A DNA stretch of 55,668 nucleotides from Streptomyces bambusae. Its GTDB lineage: Bacteria > Actinomycetota > Actinomycetes > Streptomycetales > Streptomycetaceae. Location: assembly GCF_020532645.1 (NCBI RefSeq), contig NZ_JAJAUZ010000050.1, positions 1 to 55,668 on the forward strand, given 5' to 3'. Below are positions 1 to 10,035 of the stretch, piece after piece. The notes beneath the pieces are model-generated. The model had not been told where the DNA came from. It made no database searches and saw only the letters and a program-made list of their open reading frames with translations. Position 1 is the first letter of the stretch, and the number at the start of each line of letters is the position of its first letter. Both the position numbers and the translations under genes were made by a program.

Positions 1-26
1 CGCCCCGCGCGCCGGCCCCACGGCAG

Positions 27-64
27 AGGGCCCCGCCTCCGGCAGCAGCCGGAAGCGGGGCCCT
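27..64 (-). terminator. Hairpin downstream of sdhB
   Basis: An inverted repeat pairs 27-36 with 55-64 (10 bp), followed by a 2x2 internal loop, 4 more pairs and a CAGCAG loop. It lies 20 bases past the sdhB stop and is the likely terminator of the sdhCDAB transcript. There is no T tract, which is common for Streptomyces hairpin terminators. Confidence 0.7.
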
Positions 65-83
65 CGTACGGGCGGAGCCGGGA

Positions 84-842
84 TCAGAAGCGGCGCGTGA
101 TCAGCGCACGCTTGACTTCCTGGATCGCCTTGGTGACCTCGATGCCGCGCGGGCACGCGTCGGTGCAGTTGAACGTGGTGCGGCAGCGCCACACGCCGTC
201 CTTGTCGTTCAGGATCTCCAGCCGCTGCTCGCCGGCCTCGTCACGCGAGTCGAAGATGAAGCGGTGCGCGTTGACGATCGCCGCCGGGCCGAAGTACTGG
301 CCGTCGTTCCAGAACACCGGGCACGAGGACGTGCACGCGGCGCACAGGATGCACTTGGTGGTGTCGTCGAAGCGCTCGCGGTCCTCGGCGGACTGCAGGC
401 GCTCGCGGGTCGGCTCGTTCCCCTTGGTGACCAGGAACGGCATGACGTCCCGGTACGCCTGGAAGAACGGCTCCATGTCGACCACGAGGTCCTTCATCAC
501 CGTGAGGCCCTTGATGGCCTCGACGGTGATGGGCTTCTCCGGGTTGATGTCCTTGATCAGCGTCTTGCAGGCGAGCCTGTTCTTGCCGTTGATCCGCATC
601 GCGTCGGAGCCGCAGATGCCGTGCGCGCAGGAGCGGCGGAAGGTCAGCGTGCCGTCGAGGTCCCACTTGATCTTGTGGAGACCGTCGAGCACGCGCTCCT
701 TCGGGTCGATCTCGATCTGGAAGTCCTGCCACTCCGCCTGGTCCGAGACCTCGGGGTTGAAGCGGCGGATCCGGAAGGTGACCGTGATGTTGTGAGAGGC
801 CGTGGCTTCGGACTCCACCTTGTCAAGGGTCGGGGTAGCCAT
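84..842 (-). CDS. sdhB: Succinate dehydrogenase iron-sulfur subunit
   Basis: This 252-residue protein carries the three iron-sulfur clusters that move electrons from the flavoprotein to menaquinone in complex II. The [2Fe-2S] ligands are visible as SCAHGICGSD (C72, C77, D80) plus C92; Asp at the third position is also found in E. coli SdhB. The [4Fe-4S]/[3Fe-4S] motifs are CILCAACTSSCP (C164, C167, C170, C174) and CRTTFNCTDACPRG (C220, C226, C230). The start ATG shares one base with the sdhA stop (TGATG), so the two are translationally coupled. It is the last gene of sdhC-D-A-B and acts on the cytoplasmic face of the membrane. Confidence 0.97.
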   Translation of the reverse strand: MATPTLDKVESEATASHNITVTFRIRRFNPEVSDQAEWQDFQIEIDPKERVLDGLHKIKWDLDGTLTFRRSCAHGICGSDAMRINGKNRLACKTLIKDINPEKPITVEAIKGLTVMKDLVVDMEPFFQAYRDVMPFLVTKGNEPTRERLQSAEDRERFDDTTKCILCAACTSSCPVFWNDGQYFGPAAIVNAHRFIFDSRDEAGEQRLEILNDKDGVWRCRTTFNCTDACPRGIEVTKAIQEVKRALITRRF

Positions 843-2596
843 CAGTACTTACGCTCCATCGGCTGGTAGCGGGTCTGGACGACGGGCTTGTAGTCGAGAC
901 GGACCGAGTCCGTGCCGTCGGCCGCGACCTCGCGGTACGCCATGGTGTGGCGCATGAAGTTGACGTCGTCGCGGTTCGGGTAGTCCTCGCGGTAGTGGCC
1001 GCCGCGGGACTCCTTGCGCGCCAGGGCGGAGACGGCCATGACCTCGGCCAGGTCGAGCAGGTTGCCCAGCTCGATGGCCTCCAGCAGGTCGGTGTTGAAC
1101 CGCTTGCCCTTGTCCTGGATCGAGACGTTCTTGTAGCGCTCGCGCAGCTCCGCGATCTTCTCGACCGCGGTCTTGATCGTCTGCTCGGTGCGGAACACCA
1201 TCACGTTGGCGTCCATCGTCTCCTGCAGCTCCAGGCGCAGGTCCGCGACCCGCTCGGAGCCGGTGGAGTTGCGCAGCGTCTCGACCTGCTCGACGACGAG
1301 CGACGCCGGGTCCTCCGGCAGCTCGACGAAGTCGTTCTCGGCCGCGTAGCGGGCCGCCGCGATGCCGGAGCGCTTGCCGAAGACGTTGATGTCCAGCAGC
1401 GAGTTGGTGCCCAGGCGGTTGGCGCCGTGCACGGACACGCACGCGACCTCGCCGGCCGCGTACAGGCCGGGCACGACGGTGGTGTTGTCCGACAGGACCT
1501 CACCCTCGACGTTGGTCGGGATGCCGCCCATGGCGTAGTGCGCGGTGGGCTGGATCGGAATCGGGTCCGTGTAGGGCTCGATGCCGAGGTACGTGCGCGC
1601 GAACTCCGTGATGTCCGGGAGCTTCGCGTCGAGCTGCTCCGGCGGGAGGTGCGTCAGGTCCAGGTACACGTGGTCGCCGGCGGGACCGCAGCCGCGGCCC
1701 TCGCGGATCTCCGTGTAGATGGAGCGCGAGACGACGTCACGGGACGCGAGGTCCTTCATGACCGGCGCGTACTTCTCCATGAAGCGCTCGCCGTCCTTGT
1801 TGCGGAGGATGCCGCCCTCACCACGGGCGCCCTCCGTCAGCAGGATGCCCATGCGCCAGATGCCCGTCGGGTGGAACTGGAAGAACTCCATGTCCTCCAG
1901 CGGCAGACCGCGCCGGTAGCAGGCCGCCTGGCCGTCACCGGTGAGGGTGTGCGCGTTGGAGGTCACCTTGAAGAACTTGCCGGTGCCGCCGGAGGCGTAG
2001 ATCACGGACTTCGCCTGGAAGACGTGGATCTCGCCGGTGGCCAGCTCGTACGCCACGACGCCCGCGGAGTGCTTGACCCCGTCGACCTCGGTGATGAGCT
2101 GGTCCAGGACGTAGAACTCGTTGAAGAACTCCACGCCCTCCTTGACGCAGTTCTGGTACAGCGTCTGGAGGATCATGTGGCCGGTGCGGTCCGCGGCGTA
2201 GCAGGACCGGCGGACCGGGGCCTCGCCGTGGGCGCGCGAGTGGCCGCCGAAGCGGCGCTGGTCGATGGTGCCGTCCGGGGTGCGGTTGAACGGCAGACCC
2301 ATCTTCTCCAGGTCGAGGACGGCGTCGATGGCCTCCTTCGCCAGGATCTCGGCGGCGTCCTGGTCGACCAGGTAGTCACCGCCCTTGACCGTGTCGAAGG
2401 TGTGCCACTCCCAGTTGTCCTCTTCCACGTTCGCCAGCGCGGCGGCCATGCCGCCCTGCGCGGCACCCGTGTGGGAGCGGGTGGGGTACAGCTTGGTCAG
2501 CACGGCGGTGCGGCTGCGCTTCGTCGCCTCGATGGCGGCGCGCATGCCCGCGCCACCGGCGCCGACGATGACGGTGTCGTACTTGTGGATCTTCAT
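842..2596 (-). CDS. sdhA: Succinate dehydrogenase flavoprotein subunit
   Basis: This 584-residue FAD-binding subunit oxidises succinate to fumarate. The N-terminus has the dinucleotide-binding fold VIVGAGGAGMRA (about residues 9-20), followed by RSHTGAAQGG, whose His (about 42) is the covalent FAD attachment site in the family. The substrate and catalytic region HSRAHGEAP is also present. The reading frame is open upstream to 2788, but that part is antisense-like sequence over sdhD; the ATG at 2596 gives the standard MKIHKYD start and length. It lies 23 bases after the sdhD stop and overlaps sdhB by one base. Confidence 0.97.
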   Translation of the reverse strand: MKIHKYDTVIVGAGGAGMRAAIEATKRSRTAVLTKLYPTRSHTGAAQGGMAAALANVEEDNWEWHTFDTVKGGDYLVDQDAAEILAKEAIDAVLDLEKMGLPFNRTPDGTIDQRRFGGHSRAHGEAPVRRSCYAADRTGHMILQTLYQNCVKEGVEFFNEFYVLDQLITEVDGVKHSAGVVAYELATGEIHVFQAKSVIYASGGTGKFFKVTSNAHTLTGDGQAACYRRGLPLEDMEFFQFHPTGIWRMGILLTEGARGEGGILRNKDGERFMEKYAPVMKDLASRDVVSRSIYTEIREGRGCGPAGDHVYLDLTHLPPEQLDAKLPDITEFARTYLGIEPYTDPIPIQPTAHYAMGGIPTNVEGEVLSDNTTVVPGLYAAGEVACVSVHGANRLGTNSLLDINVFGKRSGIAAARYAAENDFVELPEDPASLVVEQVETLRNSTGSERVADLRLELQETMDANVMVFRTEQTIKTAVEKIAELRERYKNVSIQDKGKRFNTDLLEAIELGNLLDLAEVMAVSALARKESRGGHYREDYPNRDDVNFMRHTMAYREVAADGTDSVRLDYKPVVQTRYQPMERKY

Positions 2597-2619
2597 AGTC
2601 GGTTGCCTCAGCCCCGTGC

Positions 2620-3096
2620 CTAGCGGATGTTCGGGTCGAAGGTGAAGATCACCAGCGTGCCCAGAAGGATGGTGAACACCGTGGCGGTGTAGAGCAGGCC
2701 CTTCAGCCACAGCCGCGTGTTGGCGCGCTCCGCGTAGTCGTTGATGACGGTGCGCAGGCCGTTGGCGCCGTGCAGCATCGCGAGCCACAGCATCAGCAGG
2801 TCCCAGACCTGCCAGAACGGGGAGGCCCAGCGGCCGGCCACGAAGGCGAAGCCGATCTTGCTCACGCCGCCGTCCAGCACCAGCTGGATCAGCAGGTGGC
2901 CGATGACCAGCACGACCAGGACGATGCCCGAGAGGCGCATGAAGAGCCAGGCGGCCATCTCGAAGTTGCCGCGCGTGGCGCGGGGCGTCTTCGAGGTGCG
3001 CTTGCGCGGGGCCTCGATGTACGGCGCGGGGTGGTCGACGTCGTACAGGCTCACGCCCTCGACGTCGCCGATCGAAGAAGAGGTGTCAGTCGACAT
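2620..3096 (-). CDS. sdhD: Succinate dehydrogenase membrane anchor subunit
   Basis: This protein of about 158 residues is one of the two heme/quinone-anchoring subunits of complex II. It has a polar N-terminal tail of about 45 residues and then three hydrophobic segments: AWLFMRLSGIVLVVLVIGHL, FWQVWDLLMLWLAMLHGANG, and a C-terminal stretch from about residue 130 rich in Leu, Ile and Val. The His in GHLLIQL and the HGANGLR motif are typical of SdhD. I chose ATG 3096, preceded by GGGAAG; a GTG at 3105 would add three residues and overlap the sdhC stop. It lies between sdhC and sdhA. Confidence 0.93.
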   Translation of the reverse strand: MSTDTSSSIGDVEGVSLYDVDHPAPYIEAPRKRTSKTPRATRGNFEMAAWLFMRLSGIVLVVLVIGHLLIQLVLDGGVSKIGFAFVAGRWASPFWQVWDLLMLWLAMLHGANGLRTVINDYAERANTRLWLKGLLYTATVFTILLGTLVIFTFDPNIR

Positions 3097-3101
3097 GCGC
3101 G

Positions 3102-3482
3102 TCACTTCCCGAACAGTTCAGCAGCTGCGTGGCCGAGCACGGGGTACAGGGCCCCGGCCATGAGCACGACCCAGACGCCCACGACGGTCCAGAGCATCTG
3201 CTTCTGGTAGCGCGGGCCCTTGGACCAGAAGTCCACAGCGATGACGCGAAGACCGTTGAGCGCGTGGAAGAGGATGGCGGCCACGAGGCCGTACTCCAGC
3301 AGCGCAACGATCGGAGTCTTGTAGGTAGCCACGACATCGTCGTACGCCTCGGGGGAGACGCGGACGAGAGCGGTGTCGAGGACGTGTACGAACAGGAAGA
3401 AGAAAATCAGGACGCCGGTGACTCGGTGAGCCACCCAACTCCACATTCCTTCCCGGCCGCGGTACAGCGTTCCAGCCGGCAC
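3102..3482 (-). CDS. sdhC: Succinate dehydrogenase cytochrome b556 subunit
   Basis: This 126-residue integral membrane subunit is the first gene of the sdhCDAB operon. The family signature WSWVAHRVTGVLIFFFLFVH leads into the first membrane helix. A second helix follows around LLEYGLVAAILFHALNGLR, whose His is a likely heme ligand, and a third near the C-terminus. The frame is open to 3716, but the GTG at 3482 has a strong ribosome-binding site (GGAGGG) and gives the normal family length. The sdhD start lies 5 bases past its stop. Confidence 0.93.
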   Translation of the reverse strand: MPAGTLYRGREGMWSWVAHRVTGVLIFFFLFVHVLDTALVRVSPEAYDDVVATYKTPIVALLEYGLVAAILFHALNGLRVIAVDFWSKGPRYQKQMLWTVVGVWVVLMAGALYPVLGHAAAELFGK

Positions 3483-3615
3483 GGAAAACCCTCCGGAAGC
3501 GAGGCGAGGGCCAGCCGGCTTCGTTGTCGGTCGGGCCCGGCCGGGTACGGTCCACCGGCCCCCGACATCGTAGCGACGACTTGTCGGTTCCTTCGCGCGG
3601 GGTGGTCCGGTGTGA
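3483..3615 (-). promoter_or_regulatory. Probable sdhCDAB promoter region
   Basis: This 133-base gap between the OHCU-decarboxylase-like gene and sdhC should carry the sdh operon promoter. On the minus strand a TACGAT hexamer (complement of 3567-3572) fits the actinobacterial -10 pattern TANNNT and would leave a leader of about 80 bases before the GTG at 3482. I found no convincing -35 element at 17-18 bases, so the promoter position is tentative. Confidence 0.35.
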
Positions 3616-4260
3616 TCAAACAGGCACGGACGGGCTATCCGACAAGGCGAAATCGGCCCAATCCAGGTGTTCCGCACCGACTCCGTCGACCAGCGCGGTG
3701 AGCCGGCCCCGGGCAAGTCGCCGCAGCTCGTCGGCGGCCACCGCCCGCTCCTCGTCCTCCTCGTACGCCATCCGACGGCGAATTCCGGCCAGTACCTGCG
3801 CCGCGTGCTCCTCCGCCGGATACTCGTCGAGGCAGATGACGAAGGCGTGCCCGAACTTCCGCTCGTACTCCGCGTGCGCCGCGCCGAGCGCCAGATGGGC
3901 GGCGTACGGGGCGGCGTGGTGCAGCTCGGCCGAGGACTCGTCGGCCAGCGCTTCGGTGAGCTCCGCGGGGGACAGGTCGTAGCCTGCTTCGTCGGCGGCG
4001 GCGAGCAGGGCCTCCAGATCCGGGTACGGTCGGTGGGCGGCCACCCGGTGAGCCCAGTACCGGCTGCCGCAGCAGTGCAGCAGTGCGTCGTGGAGCGCTT
4101 CGGCGGAAGCGGCGTTGAAACGGGCCAGCCCGGAGCTGCCGCGGAGCTGGGCCGGGAGGTGGCTGGACAGCAGGGGGCTCCTCGGGGCGGGCGCGTCGGG
4201 GGTGTCCGGCAACGCTATCGAGGGCGTGCGGATGCCGTCGTACGGATACGCGGATTTCAC
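3616..4260 (-). CDS. OHCU-decarboxylase-like protein
   Basis: The protein of about 214 residues resembles 2-oxo-4-hydroxy-4-carboxy-5-ureidoimidazoline decarboxylases, which finish the uricase pathway by making S-allantoin. Family features are LARFNAASAEALHDALLHCC, HRPYPDLEALLAAAD, a C-terminal YERKFGHAFVICLDEY core and the ...EERAVAADELRRLARGRL helix. No other urate genes are nearby, so the physiological role is uncertain. The GTG at 4260 is the only reasonable start close to the conserved region; the frame is open to 4347. It ends 133 bases before sdhC and is probably transcribed separately or reads into sdh. Confidence 0.7.
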   Translation of the reverse strand: MKSAYPYDGIRTPSIALPDTPDAPAPRSPLLSSHLPAQLRGSSGLARFNAASAEALHDALLHCCGSRYWAHRVAAHRPYPDLEALLAAADEAGYDLSPAELTEALADESSAELHHAAPYAAHLALGAAHAEYERKFGHAFVICLDEYPAEEHAAQVLAGIRRRMAYEEDEERAVAADELRRLARGRLTALVDGVGAEHLDWADFALSDSPSVPV

Positions 4261-4529
4261 TCTTACGAGGAGGGGAAGAGGGGTGTGAAGGTGCCGAACG
4301 CCGCACACCACGGATCCGGAGCGACAGCCGAGGCCGCCACCCCCCACAGGAGAGGCCCCGGCCGTCGTCCGTTACGGGCTCGTGCGACAAGCCCGTATAT
4401 GTGTCAGCGCCGCGGGTGCGGTTTCTGTCACACCCCGCTTCGCGCACGAATGGTTGCTGGTTGTACAAGTCGTGGACGAGACGTACTTGAAAGTCGTAAC
4501 GTGCTGATTTGCGCAGGACGTACAGGACA

Positions 4530-5267
4530 TTGAACGGGTTGGGGACTTTGCTGGGGGACGACGCGGAGCTGACCGCCGCGGTGCTCGCGGCGCAGGGCGG
4601 CGACGAGAGCGCCTTCAGAACGGTGTACCGGGCGGTGCACCCGCGCCTGCTCGGGTACGTACGCACACTGGTGGGCGACACCGAGGCCGAGGACGTGGCG
4701 TCCGAGGCCTGGCTGCAGATCGCCCGCGACCTCGCCTCGTTCAGCGGCGACGCCGACCGCTTCCGCGGCTGGGCCGCCCGGATCGCCCGCAACCGGGCGC
4801 TCGACCACGTCCGGATGCGCGGCCGCCGGCCCGCCGTCGGCGGCGACGAGACCGAGCTGACCGGCCGCGCCGCGGACTCCGACACCGCGGGCGAGGCCAT
4901 CGAGGCCCTCGCCACCGGCCGGACCATGGAACTCATCGCCCGGCTGCCGCAGGACCAGGCCGAGGCCGTCGTGCTGCGCGTGGTCGTCGGCCTCGACGCG
5001 AAGAGCGCCGCCGAAACCCTGGGCAAGCGGCCCGGGGCCGTCCGCACCGCGGCCCACCGCGGCCTCAAGCGGCTCGCCGAGATGCTCGGCAGCGAGTTCG
5101 GTGATAATGCCGGGGGCCCTGCCGCCCCCGGGGACGTCCGGGCCGGCGGTGAACAGGGCGACAGCCGGGACCTCGACGCCGTACCGGCGCCCCGTCCCCA
5201 CCGCGACGGTTCGGTGGAGCGCACGGGTGTGACGCAATCGCGTTGGCGTACGCAGAAGGACATGTGA
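4530..5267 (+). CDS. ECF-type RNA polymerase sigma factor
   Basis: This sigma-70 family protein of about 245 residues has region 2 around residues 22-100 (AFRTVYRAVHPRLLGYVR, then EDVASEAWLQIARDL and FRGWAARIARNRALDHVR) and region 4 around 130-185 (LIARLPQDQAEAVVLRVVVG, then a helix-turn-helix in KSAAETLGKRPGAVRTAAHR). About 50 low-complexity residues follow region 4. The chosen start is TTG 4530, preceded by an AGGACG-type ribosome-binding site; another TTG at 4509 is possible. Its stop overlaps the ATG of the next gene by one base, an arrangement typical of a sigma factor and its membrane regulator. Its target promoters cannot be read from this window. Confidence 0.88.
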   Translation: MNGLGTLLGDDAELTAAVLAAQGGDESAFRTVYRAVHPRLLGYVRTLVGDTEAEDVASEAWLQIARDLASFSGDADRFRGWAARIARNRALDHVRMRGRRPAVGGDETELTGRAADSDTAGEAIEALATGRTMELIARLPQDQAEAVVLRVVVGLDAKSAAETLGKRPGAVRTAAHRGLKRLAEMLGSEFGDNAGGPAAPGDVRAGGEQGDSRDLDAVPAPRPHRDGSVERTGVTQSRWRTQKDM

Positions 5268-6304
5268 TGGCCGACGATCGGTACGAGTGGCTGGACGGGG
5301 CCGCAGCGGAAAAACTGCTGCGCGGCGAACCCGTCGACCCGGTCGCGCCCGGCGCAGGTCGTCATGGACAGGACATTCCGCAGCCGGGTGCCGAGGACGC
5401 CGCGCACGCCGCGCGGGTCCGGGACGACGCGGCCCGCCTCGCCAGGGCGCTGGAATCCCTCGTGCCGCCCTGCCCGCCCGCCGGCTCCGGCGAGCTGCCC
5501 GGCGAGGCCGCGGCCGTGGCCGCCTTCCGCGCGGCGCACGCCGCCGCCCCCGCACCGGCCGCCGCCCCCGGCGCCGACACGGAACTGCCGGCCGTCCGGC
5601 TGGGCGCCCCCGCACCTGCGGACGTCGTCCCGCTGCGCGGCCGGGTCCGCCGCCCGCTGCGGCTGGGACTCGCGGCCGCCGTGGCCGCCGTCACCATCGG
5701 CGGTGTCGCCGCCGCGGCGACCACCGGACTGCTCCCCGACCCGCGCGACGTCGCCGGCCCGCCGACCACGGTGACGGTCAGCAGCGGCCCCAGCCCGGAG
5801 CCGACCGGCCCCGGCGGGACCGAGTCCGCCGGCACCGGAGAGCCGGCCGACCGGCTCCTGGTCGACGGACTCCCGTCCGGCTCGCCGTCCGCGTCCGCGG
5901 CCGGCACCCAGGGCGTGGGCCCGAGCCCGGACGACAGCGGCAGCCCCGCGGCGACCGCCGGGCCGTCCGGCGGCACCGGTGACAAGGGCGGCACGGTGGA
6001 GTCCCCGGCGCGGCTCGCCGCGTTCTGCCGTGATCTACGCGCGGGGCGTCTGGCCGCCGAGAAGCGGATCAAGCTGGAGCGCGCGGCCCGCGGCTCCCGG
6101 GTCGAGAAGTACTGCGACGCGCTGATCGGCAAGAGCTCCGGCGGTGCGGGCGGCGGTGCCGCGGGCGGTGCGAGCGGCGGCTCCGGTGGCTCCGGCACCC
6201 GGCCGGGCGAGGGCGCGACCGAGCCCACACCGCCGGTCGACACCACCCCCGGCGACCGGGGCGGCGTCCTGCCGACCCTGGGCTTCGGCCGCCCGTCGGC
6301 CTGA
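5267..6304 (+). CDS. Membrane protein, putative anti-sigma partner
   Basis: This protein of about 345 residues has a cytoplasmic N-terminal half rich in Ala and Arg, one predicted membrane segment near residues 125-150 (LGLAAAVAAVTIGGVAAAAT), and a long extracytoplasmic Pro/Ser/Gly/Thr tail. The tail includes a short compact part (ARLAAFCRDLRAGRLAAEKR ... KYCDALIG) with two cysteines and ends in Gly/Ser repeats. The one-base overlap with the upstream ECF sigma gene and the one-span topology suggest an anti-sigma role. No zinc anti-sigma HxxxCxxC motif is visible, so that role is inferred from position. The start ATG follows directly on the sigma stop. Confidence 0.7.
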   Translation: MADDRYEWLDGAAAEKLLRGEPVDPVAPGAGRHGQDIPQPGAEDAAHAARVRDDAARLARALESLVPPCPPAGSGELPGEAAAVAAFRAAHAAAPAPAAAPGADTELPAVRLGAPAPADVVPLRGRVRRPLRLGLAAAVAAVTIGGVAAAATTGLLPDPRDVAGPPTTVTVSSGPSPEPTGPGGTESAGTGEPADRLLVDGLPSGSPSASAAGTQGVGPSPDDSGSPAATAGPSGGTGDKGGTVESPARLAAFCRDLRAGRLAAEKRIKLERAARGSRVEKYCDALIGKSSGGAGGGAAGGASGGSGGSGTRPGEGATEPTPPVDTTPGDRGGVLPTLGFGRPSA

Positions 6305-6416
6305 CGGTCCCTCCTGCGTCTCCCGCGGGTTCCGCGGCCGCGCACGCATCCGTTCCGGCACGAGTCCGGGCACGCGTTCCGGCATCCCGTGCGGCCCTCT
6401 TCCGCGCCGGCCGCAC

Positions 6417-6454
6417 GGGGTCGGAAACCGGTCCGCAGACCGGTTTCCGACCCC
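6417..6454. terminator. 17-bp perfect hairpin, probable terminator
   Basis: Positions 6417-6433 and 6438-6454 are perfect reverse complements (17 bp, arm core TCGGAAACCGGTC) around a CGCA tetraloop. The element lies between the plus-strand membrane protein gene and the minus-strand L,D-transpeptidase, as expected for a bidirectional terminator. Confidence 0.75.
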
Positions 6455-6603
6455 TGCACGGATGTGCCGGCGAATCGGTTCACCGCACGTGCGCACACGG
6501 CTGTAACACTTTTCGAGCGTCCGGCGCAGTACTGAGTGAGCCGACTGGTCATCGGCCGCGCATGAGCCGGGGTTCCCCCCGTACCCCTGGGCTCTGCGCA
6601 CCT

Positions 6604-6642
6604 GGCGCGAGCGGGGCACGTTCCCCCGGCCCCGCTCGCGCC
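6604..6642. terminator. 14-bp hairpin after L,D-transpeptidase gene
   Basis: Positions 6604-6617 (GGCGCGAGCGGGGC) pair perfectly with 6629-6642 around an 11-base loop. It lies 31 bases past the stop of the minus-strand L,D-transpeptidase gene and is probably its terminator. Confidence 0.7.
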
Positions 6643-6673
6643 CCCCTTCCTCAGACCGTCACCGGGCCCGGCG

Positions 6674-7513
6674 TCACCAGTAGACGACGACCTTGTCGCC
6701 GACCTTCACCTGGTCGAAGAGCACCGACAGCTTCGCCTTGTCCCGGACGTTCACGCAGCCGTGCGAGGCGCCCGCGTAGCCGCGGTTCGCGAAGTCCTGC
6801 GAGAAGTGCACCGCCTGGCCCCGGCTGAAGAACATCGCGTACGGCATCGGCGTGTGGTAGATCGTCGAGGTCCACTTGCGGGCCTTCCACTCCACGCTGA
6901 ACAGGCCCTCGCGGGTCGGGGTGTTCTCCGAGCCGAAGCGGACGTCCATCGCCGACACGACCTTGCCGTCGACCATCCAGGCGAGGGTCCGGCTCTCCTT
7001 GCTGATGCACATCACCCGGCCGGTCATGCAGCGCGGGTCGGGGGTGTCCAGCTCGTTGGTGGTCGGCGGCCGCAGCTCGTTCTCCGTCGGCTTGCGGGAT
7101 GACGCCAGCAGCTTCTGCCAGGTCGCGTCGTCCACCGAGCCGGTGGCCGGCAGCCCGTGCTTCTCCTGGAACGCCTTCACCGCGGTGGCGGTGATCGACC
7201 CGTAGAAGGCCGTGGGGCTGCGCTTGAACAGGCCCAGCTGCTTCAGGCGCGCCTGGAGCTCGCGTACCTGCTCGTTCTCCGTGCCGTCCTTCAGCAGGAC
7301 CTGCGAGGCGGGCGTCGATGCGCCGCCGGACGGGGAACCGCCGTTCGGCTTGTCGTCGGGGGCGGCCGAGCCCGAGGGGCCGGCCGGCGCGGAGGAGGCG
7401 GACGACGGCGCGCCGGACTCCTTCGGACCTGCGGCCGCCGGATTGCATCCGGCCGCCAGTGCGACCGCCGCGACTGCCGCGAACGTGTGGATTATGACGG
7501 AATGACGGCGCAT
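6674..7513 (-). CDS. Lipoprotein L,D-transpeptidase
   Basis: This exported 279-residue protein has a signal peptide ending in the lipobox LAAGC (Cys 23), a Ser/Pro/Gly-rich linker to about residue 70, a peptidoglycan-binding domain (about 78-135, EQVRELQARLKQLGLF ... AVKAFQEKHGLP) and a C-terminal YkuD catalytic domain. The active-site set is complete: His 236 in QAVHFSQD and SHGCVNVRD with Cys 253. It should form 3-3 cross-links in the wall from the outer face of the membrane. It is a single gene, convergent with the sigma/anti-sigma pair and divergent from the mutase gene, and ends with the hairpin at 6604-6642. Confidence 0.93.
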   Translation of the reverse strand: MRRHSVIIHTFAAVAAVALAAGCNPAAAGPKESGAPSSASSAPAGPSGSAAPDDKPNGGSPSGGASTPASQVLLKDGTENEQVRELQARLKQLGLFKRSPTAFYGSITATAVKAFQEKHGLPATGSVDDATWQKLLASSRKPTENELRPPTTNELDTPDPRCMTGRVMCISKESRTLAWMVDGKVVSAMDVRFGSENTPTREGLFSVEWKARKWTSTIYHTPMPYAMFFSRGQAVHFSQDFANRGYAGASHGCVNVRDKAKLSVLFDQVKVGDKVVVYW

Positions 7514-7632
7514 CTGTGTCCCCCGGGAGTGTGCGTGTGTACGAAGGGATGCCGCCCGGACGCGGATGGTTGCGAACGGCGGGACGATGTTGCCAGGACG
7601 TGACAGTGCGACTCCACGGAGGTAGACGGCAC

Positions 7633-9216
<1,584 letters not shown>

Positions 9217-9296
9217 GAGGCCGGGTTGCCGGGCCCCGGGCGGTGTGGTGGAAAACGCAGTGAGGGCTGTCGGACCCCTGTGCGAGACTCGTTCGC

Positions 9297-9968
9297 ATGC
9301 TGGGTGTGACCGATCTTCCGACGTACCTCGCGGCGCTCGTCCTGATCATTCTGCTGCCGGGTCCGAACTCCCTCTACGTGCTGTCCGTGGCCTCCCGGCG
9401 CGGCGTGCGGCAGGGCTACCGGGCGGCCTGCGGCGTGTTCACGGGCGACACCGTGCTGATGGTGCTGGCCGCCGTCGGAGCCGGCGCGCTGCTCCAGGCC
9501 AGCCCGCTGCTGTTCGGCGCGGTCAAGGTGCTCGGCGCCGGGTACCTGGCCTGGCTGGCGGTCGGCATGATGCGCGCCGCGTGGGGGATGTGGCGGGACC
9601 GCGCGATACGCCGGGACCCGGCGCCGCGGGGTGCGGCTGCGGCTCCTGCCGGCGAGAGCACTCCCGGCCCGGCGGAGCGGCCGTACCGGCGGGCGCTGGT
9701 GATCAGCCTGCTGAACCCGAAGGCGATCCTCTTCCTGCTGTCGTTCTTCGTGCAGTTCGTGGACCCGGACTACGCCTACCCGGCGCTGTCCTTCCTGCTG
9801 CTGGGTGCGATCGGGCAGTTGTTCAGCTTCCTCTACCTCAGCACGCTCATCTTCAGCGGCGCCCGGCTGTCCGAGGCGTTCCGGCGGCGCAAGCGGCTGT
9901 CGGCGGGGGCCACCTCGGCGGCGGGCGTCCTCTTCCTCGGCTTCGCGGCGAAGCTCGCACTGAGCTGA
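9297..9968 (+). CDS. leuE: LysE-family exporter, LeuE-like
   Basis: This 223-residue membrane protein of the LysE/RhtB superfamily has about six hydrophobic segments. It matches E. coli LeuE at characteristic places: LPGPNSLYVL, GYRAACGVFTGDTVLM, LVISLLNPKAILFLLSFFVQ and the C-terminal VLFLGFAAKLA. LeuE exports leucine and similar amino acids, but the substrate here is inferred from family. The ATG at 9297 lies 7 bases after GAGACT, a -10-like hexamer, so the mRNA may be leaderless. The last Leu-Ser codons and the stop lie inside a pentanucleotide tandem repeat. It is convergent with the acyltransferase gene. Confidence 0.85.
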   Translation: MLGVTDLPTYLAALVLIILLPGPNSLYVLSVASRRGVRQGYRAACGVFTGDTVLMVLAAVGAGALLQASPLLFGAVKVLGAGYLAWLAVGMMRAAWGMWRDRAIRRDPAPRGAAAAPAGESTPGPAERPYRRALVISLLNPKAILFLLSFFVQFVDPDYAYPALSFLLLGAIGQLFSFLYLSTLIFSGARLSEAFRRRKRLSAGATSAAGVLFLGFAAKLALS

Positions 9969-10010
9969 GCTGAGCTGAGCTGAGCCGAGCAGAGCTGAGC
10001 CGAGCAGAGC
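9961..10010. repeat. Pentanucleotide tandem repeat (NGAGC)n
   Basis: Ten consecutive 5-base units read TGAGC five times, then CGAGC, AGAGC, TGAGC, CGAGC, AGAGC. The last units also form a 15-base repeat present twice (9981-9995 and 9996-10010). The array covers the stop codon of the LeuE-like gene and the short gap to the convergent acyltransferase gene. Such a simple repeat is unusual in this genome type and may be length-variable. Confidence 0.85.
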
Positions 10011-10035
10011 CGGCCTGCGCTGAGCCCGGCCCGGA

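Larger units (their letters stand above)
6305..6673. other. Intergenic region with two hairpins
   Basis: This 369-base stretch between convergent genes holds no coding sequence I can support. It contains two strong inverted repeats, listed separately at 6417-6454 and 6604-6642, and is otherwise unremarkable. The only open frames in it are extensions of shadow frames from the neighbouring genes. Confidence 0.6.

Noticed and set aside
947..2623. Long plus-strand open frame of 558 codons across sdhA
   Set aside because: It lies entirely antisense to sdhA in a shadow frame typical of high-GC coding DNA; its translation is low-complexity and Val/Leu/Arg-biased with no motif.
6035..6046. CTACGCGCGGGG resembling the nucleoside operator
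   Set aside because: It lies inside a coding region and lacks the right half of the palindrome; there is no promoter context.
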